Source: an uncultured Gardnerella sp.
GTDB lineage: Bacteria; Actinomycetota; Actinomycetes; Actinomycetales; Bifidobacteriaceae
NCBI GenBank assembly: GCA_947254595.1
Contig: CAMYED010000008.1
Coordinates: 1 to 26,758 of the forward strand
Direction: 5' to 3'
DNA: 26,758 nt
The notes under the pieces are model-generated. The model made no database searches. It was not told the DNA's origin and was given only the letters and a program-made list of their open reading frames with translations. The translations under genes and the position numbers were made by a program. Positions 23,073 through 26,758 of the stretch are shown piece after piece. Position 1 is the stretch's first letter, and each line of letters begins with the position of its first letter.

Positions 23073-23993
23073 ATGGATTCCAACAACTTACCAAATAACA
23101 ATTATTCTCCGAATTCAGAAGAAAATAATGAGAATCAGAGAAACGATTACCAAAATAATTGGAATCCAGAAAATACTTACCAGAACAACGGGTATCAAAA
23201 CAACGGATACCAAAACAACGGGTATCAAAACGATTACATGAACAATCAGTATCAGAATAGCTACCAAAATAGCGGATACTCAAATAATGAATATCAAAAC
23301 GGCTACCAAAACGGCTACACAGGCAACGAGTATCAAAACGGGTACCAGAATGAGTACACAAGCAACGGCAATCAAAATAGTTACACGAATAACAGCTACC
23401 AAAACGGCTACACAAACAACAATACAAACAGCAATACAATAAGCAATACAATAAGCAATACAATAAGCACTTACATAAACAGCGATAATTTATCAAAAAC
23501 GTATAAGAATGTTCAGCAGAAAGCAATAAACTTCGTAAACACGACACTAGCAGATGATCATAAAAAAAGAATCGCTATAATAATTGTTGTTGTTCTAGCT
23601 GTAATAGTTTTCGGCAGCTTAATTACGGGCGCTTTCGGCAAACATAACAGTTGTTCTGCAGAAAAAAGTGCAAACATAGAGGAATATCTAAAATGCCATC
23701 CGTCAGAATTGGAAGATTACAATAACAGGATGCGTGATGATAGCGTCTTCGTTGCAACAATTGAACCTAAAGGAGATCAACTGAATCTAACCATGAAATT
23801 CAGAGATCACGTGTCTGACGAAGATGTTTCATTATTAAGAGATCAAGTTGCTTCATCTGAAAATGACTTTTCAAAAGTATTTCCATCAGCTGAAGAAATT
23901 AAAAGTAAAGTTATTTCTCCAATACGCTTACACTACGTTTTATTAAATGACGATGGCAGTTTTATTACCGATAAAGACTACATTGCTAATTAG
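23073..23993 (+). CDS. Membrane protein with Asn/Gln/Tyr-rich repeat domain
   Basis: I do not recognise a named function. The 306-residue protein has a low-complexity segment (1 to about 140) dominated by Asn, Gln, Tyr and Gly, with YQNNG-type repeats (from Y36) and three SNTI repeats (120-131). A short amphipathic stretch and the basic DDHKKR come next, followed by one membrane helix (167-187). The charge pattern puts the Asn-rich part in the cytoplasm and residues 190-306 outside. The outer part has two cysteines (C194, C208) and a compact alpha/beta-looking domain (DDSVFVATIEPKGDQLNLTMKF, 222-243). It is reminiscent of small DUF4854-like extracellular domains, but that is only an impression. 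A strong GAAGGGGAG precedes the ATG. Confidence 0.85.
   Translation: MDSNNLPNNNYSPNSEENNENQRNDYQNNWNPENTYQNNGYQNNGYQNNGYQNDYMNNQYQNSYQNSGYSNNEYQNGYQNGYTGNEYQNGYQNEYTSNGNQNSYTNNSYQNGYTNNNTNSNTISNTISNTISTYINSDNLSKTYKNVQQKAINFVNTTLADDHKKRIAIIIVVVLAVIVFGSLITGAFGKHNSCSAEKSANIEEYLKCHPSELEDYNNRMRDDSVFVATIEPKGDQLNLTMKFRDHVSDEDVSLLRDQVASSENDFSKVFPSAEEIKSKVISPIRLHYVLLNDDGSFITDKDYIAN
23178..23222 (+). repeat. 15-bp in-frame repeats encoding YQNNG
   Basis: Three consecutive 15-bp units of the form TACCAGAACAACGGG differ only at synonymous positions. Related units continue to about 23400 as YQNGYQNG- and YTNN-like copies. Confidence 0.85.
23430..23465 (+). repeat. 12-bp in-frame perfect repeats (SNTI), three copies
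   Basis: AGCAATACAATA is repeated three times without mismatch at 23430, 23442 and 23454, encoding SNTI. Copy-number change would keep the reading frame. Confidence 0.92.
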
Positions 23994-24003
23994 TAAATAA
24001 TAC

Positions 24004-24050
24004 AATATGCGCTTTTGCTACTAATTGAATTAGCAAAGGCGCATATTTTT
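24004..24050. terminator. Bidirectional terminator between convergent genes
   Basis: AATATGCGCTTTTGCTA (24004-24020) pairs with TAGCAAAGGCGCATATT (24031-24047) as a 17-bp stem with one wobble and a 10-nt loop. T runs follow on the plus strand, and TATTATTT follows on the minus strand. It ends the Asn-rich protein gene and abuts the stop codon of the convergent ClC gene. Confidence 0.88.
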
Positions 24051-25509
24051 ATTGGCGACTAAAAATTTTTGGCAGTAGCGTTATACTTCGCGCAACAGCG
24101 CAAGAAACAGCGCAAGAAACAGCGCAAGAAACAGCGCAAGAAACAATCATCGGAACAATCATAATAAGCGGAACATTCACTAGTTGCGCCACAAGTAAAA
24201 GCGCAAACCATAATGCTTTTCGGCTTGCAGCCAATAGACTTGCAGCGCCAAAAATCGCAGCAATTATCAAGACATTAGGCTGATTTGATATTAAGCTGCC
24301 AATTAGTGGAAGTTTCATGCTAATGACTCCTACAATCAGCCCAAAGCAAGCGCCGGTTGAAATACTCGGCTGCAGAACACCTCCAGAAGCGCCACAGCGC
24401 AAAACAAGCAAAGTAGCAAGCATTTTAATCACTGCAAGAATCAGCAAAATAATCATAATATTCGCACTAGCTGCCGCATGCGGAAAGCTTGATACAGAAA
24501 AAGCAAGCTGAGCAAGCGACCTACCATTGCCCATAATATGCGGAAAACGGCAAGCTATAACACCAATAAGTAAGCCGGCAACAGGCATAAAACACAGCAT
24601 TTTTACGCCGCGCAAAGCATGAGTGCGACACCAAATAATACCCAAGCGAAAAACGTAACCAACCAAGCCACACACTACGCCAACAGCAACAGCTAAAGCG
24701 CAAATTTGCCAAGAAATAGCGCAAGAGAATTGCGGAATATTGTAGTAGCTAGAATGATGCAATAAAAATTCAACAACAAACGCAGCAACATAATTCATAA
24801 CAAGCGCAAAAGGCAAGCAATACATGCGCTCCGAACGCGCAATATTTTTAACTACATTAACTACTACAGGACCATTTTCGCGATTTAGCCACGCATAAAA
24901 ACCAAAACCTTGAGTTTTGCTAAGCAAACCTAAAGCAAGCACAGTTCCAGCTAAAGGAGCATGATACACTGCCGCCAAGCCAGCGCCAGCAGCAGAAGCA
25001 ATAAGAACGCGCTGAGTTTTAGCAGACACATGAAAAATACTACTGTAACACTGAGCGATCATTGCAGCCAATTCTCGCGGAGCTACTTCCCTGCCGATTG
25101 AAATCCCAGAACCAACAATGCCGATTTGCAGCAAAACATGCGCGATAGTAGAAAAAATTGGCATATTGCTTCCGCTAACAGCTTGCGGAATAGTGACGAT
25201 TCGAGGCGGATTTTCTCTCTTGCGCAAAAAGTACCAGGCTGCTGCAGCAATAGTCATCGAAATGGCTGTAGGTAGCACGTAGCGATACCAAGAAAGCGCT
25301 GAAAATACAGTGTTTTTAGCAGATTCAATTGAGCCAAAAGCAAGATATTGTACTGCGTAAAGAATAAGCGTAAGAACTGTTGCACCTAATCCGGCAAGAA
25401 TACCAAGAACAACAGAGGCTGCGGCAAACCGCGCTACTCGAATTGCGAGATTAAGTAAGCCGCCAAATCTCCAACAAGATTCAGACTTCGTTTCAGCGCT
25501 GCTATCCAT
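24049..25509 (-). CDS. ClC-family chloride channel/transporter
   Basis: ClC proteins are homodimeric anion channels or anion/H+ antiporters of the membrane. The 486 residues are mostly hydrophobic spans. SGSNMP (112-117) corresponds to the canonical GSGIP; GIVGSGISIGREVAPRELAA (130-149) corresponds to the GREGP region, with E141 as the gating glutamate; and GAGLAAVYHAPLAGTVLALG is the conserved GxxxxFNAPLAG segment. These departures mark a divergent branch seen in Gram-positive genomes, so the transported anion is uncertain. I chose the ATG at 25509, with GAGAAG directly upstream, over a TTG four codons earlier. The last hydrophobic segment contains four SCAV repeats. The tig terminator region lies 58-125 bp upstream. 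Confidence 0.88.
   Translation of the reverse strand: MDSSAETKSESCWRFGGLLNLAIRVARFAAASVVLGILAGLGATVLTLILYAVQYLAFGSIESAKNTVFSALSWYRYVLPTAISMTIAAAAWYFLRKRENPPRIVTIPQAVSGSNMPIFSTIAHVLLQIGIVGSGISIGREVAPRELAAMIAQCYSSIFHVSAKTQRVLIASAAGAGLAAVYHAPLAGTVLALGLLSKTQGFGFYAWLNRENGPVVVNVVKNIARSERMYCLPFALVMNYVAAFVVEFLLHHSSYYNIPQFSCAISWQICALAVAVGVVCGLVGYVFRLGIIWCRTHALRGVKMLCFMPVAGLLIGVIACRFPHIMGNGRSLAQLAFSVSSFPHAAASANIMIILLILAVIKMLATLLVLRCGASGGVLQPSISTGACFGLIVGVISMKLPLIGSLISNQPNVLIIAAIFGAASLLAASRKALWFALLLVAQLVNVPLIMIVPMIVSCAVSCAVSCAVSCAVARSITLLPKIFSRQ
24095..24142 (-). repeat. 12-bp perfect tandem repeat in the ClC gene, four copies
   Basis: ACAGCGCAAGAA (plus strand) is repeated exactly four times from 24095 to 24142. 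On the coding strand it gives SCAV four times near the C-terminus of the ClC protein, in its last hydrophobic segment. Confidence 0.95.
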
Positions 25510-25561
25510 AACTTCTCGCAATTCTTACGTAAATTAGCCCTTTGATTAGTTAGTTAAGCTA

Positions 25562-25600
25562 TAAATAAGACCTGGCAGAAGAAAATAACCGCCAGGCCTT
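25562..25600 (-). terminator. Rho-independent terminator of tig
   Basis: On the minus strand AAGGCCTGGC (25600-25591) pairs with GCCAGGTCTT (25576-25567), with one G-T wobble and a 14-nt loop. ATTTA follows. It lies 34 bp after the tig stop. Confidence 0.83.
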
Positions 25601-25634
25601 AATTAAAGTCGATACGAAGTATCTATAAGCTAAC

Positions 25635-26758
25635 TTACTTCTTAGAAAGCTCGTCGGCAACAGCCGCAGCCTTAGAAGCAGCTTCTACACTTTCGTCCTC
25701 GTCGTCATCCTCAGACAAGAAAGCACTCAAGTCGAGAGCCTCACCGCCGGAAACGAACTTTACAGCACGCATACCAGCAAGCAAGCCCTTAGAACGAGCA
25801 ACTTCCTGAACAGCGGAACCAAGCTGACCATTATTCACAATAGCATTAATGAACTGGTTTGGATCCATACCGTACTGCTGAGCAACAGAAACCAGGAAGT
25901 TAGTGACGTCAGCCTGAGAAACAGAAACATCCATCTGCTCAGCCAAAGCGTCGAGAACCATCTGGTCGCGAAGCTCCTTTTCAGCAGACTTCTGAGCTTC
26001 TTCCTTCTGCTCCTTAGTAGCCTTTTCAGGATCCGGAGTCATACCCTTCAAATGCTCAGCAACAGCCTTATCCAAAACACCCTTTGGAACAGGAATTTCA
26101 ACCTCTTCCTGAAGCTTTGCAAGGAAAGCATCACGAGCATTAGTAGCCTGACGGCCTTCAGCAGACTGCTCGCAAGCCTTGCGAACATCTGCCTTCAGCT
26201 CATCCAAAGTGTCAAACTCGGAAGCTTCCTGAGCGAAGTCATCATTAAGCTCCGGCAATTCCTGAGTCTTTACAGAATTAACCTTAACCTTAATCTGAGC
26301 CTTCTCGCCCTTATGCTTTCCAGACTCCAAAGCACCTTCGAAAGTGGTTTCCTCGCCGGCGGAAAGACTATCCAAAGCCTCATCCAAACCGTCAAGCAAA
26401 ACGCCGGAACCGATTTCGTAGCTCACGCCCTCCTGAGAATCAACCACTTCATCGTTGATTCGAGCTTCCAAATCAATGTTGGTGTAATCACCCTTAGCAG
26501 CAGGACGATCAACACTTACCAAAGTAGCAAAACGATGACGAAGGCTTTCCAAACGAGCATTCACATCATCGTCAGAAACCTCTGGCTTCTCAACCTCAAT
26601 CTCAACGCCCTTAAACTTGTTCAACTTGAACTCTGGACGGCGCTCAACAGTAACAACAAACTTAAGGTTTGCATCTTCACCAGCAGACGTTGGAACTTCC
26701 TGCACGTCAAATTCTGGCTGATCCATTGGGCGAATCTTCTTTTCTTCCAAAGCCCTAG
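25635..26758 (-). CDS. tig: Trigger factor, N-terminus beyond the right window edge
   Basis: Trigger factor is the ribosome-bound chaperone and peptidyl-prolyl isomerase that meets nascent chains at the exit tunnel. 373 C-terminal residues are visible. They begin within the ribosome-binding domain (ALEEKKIRPMDQPEFDVQEV) and continue through the FKBP-type isomerase domain (about KGDYTNIDLEARINDEV to VKVNSVKTQELPELNDDFAQ) into the helical C-terminal chaperone domain. The tail is acidic then Ala-rich (SEDDDEDES to ADELSKK). The frame stays open to the window edge with residues RALEEKK, so an apparent start at 26750 is not real. The upstream gene cannot be seen. Confidence 0.95.
   Translation of the reverse strand, partial: RALEEKKIRPMDQPEFDVQEVPTSAGEDANLKFVVTVERRPEFKLNKFKGVEIEVEKPEVSDDDVNARLESLRHRFATLVSVDRPAAKGDYTNIDLEARINDEVVDSQEGVSYEIGSGVLLDGLDEALDSLSAGEETTFEGALESGKHKGEKAQIKVKVNSVKTQELPELNDDFAQEASEFDTLDELKADVRKACEQSAEGRQATNARDAFLAKLQEEVEIPVPKGVLDKAVAEHLKGMTPDPEKATKEQKEEAQKSAEKELRDQMVLDALAEQMDVSVSQADVTNFLVSVAQQYGMDPNQFINAIVNNGQLGSAVQEVARSKGLLAGMRAVKFVSGGEALDLSAFLSEDDDEDESVEAASKAAAVADELSKK

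Noticed and set aside
25635..26750. Trigger factor starting at the TTG at 26750
   Set aside because: The frame stays open to the window edge and the missing N-terminal domain must precede this residue.

Overview
The window looks like a chromosomal stretch of a low-GC member of the Bifidobacteriaceae, most likely Gardnerella. This is inferred from gene content and protein style: a Ctc-type L25 with an Ala-rich tail, paired actinobacterial ClpP1/ClpP2, an era/CBS-transporter/ybeY/phoH/HIT run, A+T-rich spacers, and many GTG and TTG starts. No 16S rRNA or other species marker is present, so the genus is not proven.

Layout, left to right. lepA (minus, cut by the left edge) faces away from rpsT (plus). 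A TRIC/UPF0126 membrane protein, ilvE and rplY then follow on the minus strand. A plus-strand block holds a long-chain acyl-CoA synthetase and a 1508-residue secreted surface protein. A compact minus-strand run (16749 down to 11917) encodes a HIT protein, PhoH, YbeY, a CNNM/CorC-type CBS membrane protein and Era, which together cover rRNA maturation, ribosome assembly and membrane transport. rsmE, an SdhB-type iron-sulfur protein, a LOG-family protein, nhaA, tRNA-Arg(ACG) and the clpP1-clpP2 pair continue on the minus strand. An Asn/Gln/Tyr-rich membrane protein (plus) is convergent with a ClC-family transporter (minus), and trigger factor (minus) runs off the right edge. The last third thus combines protein quality control (trigger factor, ClpP1P2) with ion and pH homeostasis (NhaA, ClC).

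The accessory highlight is 6822-11850. The surface protein has a signal peptide, a long coiled coil, a CAP/SCP-like domain, a second long coiled coil, a Ser/Asn-rich stalk and a C-terminal membrane anchor without LPXTG. This order resembles the SEC10/PgrA (PrgA) surface-exclusion proteins of Gram-positive conjugative plasmids. Upstream lies an uninterrupted run of ten C residues next to two candidate promoters, a classic phase-variation arrangement. The gene is bracketed by two nearly identical terminator hairpins in direct orientation.

The spacers are unusually rich in degenerate tandem repeats. Loci at 6875 and 18860 share a 52-bp period and align with each other once one is inverted, so they appear to belong to one repeat family. 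A 53-bp triple repeat at 784 may be a distant relative. Short in-frame repeats also occur inside genes (ClC C-terminus, the Asn-rich protein, the coiled coil of the surface protein).
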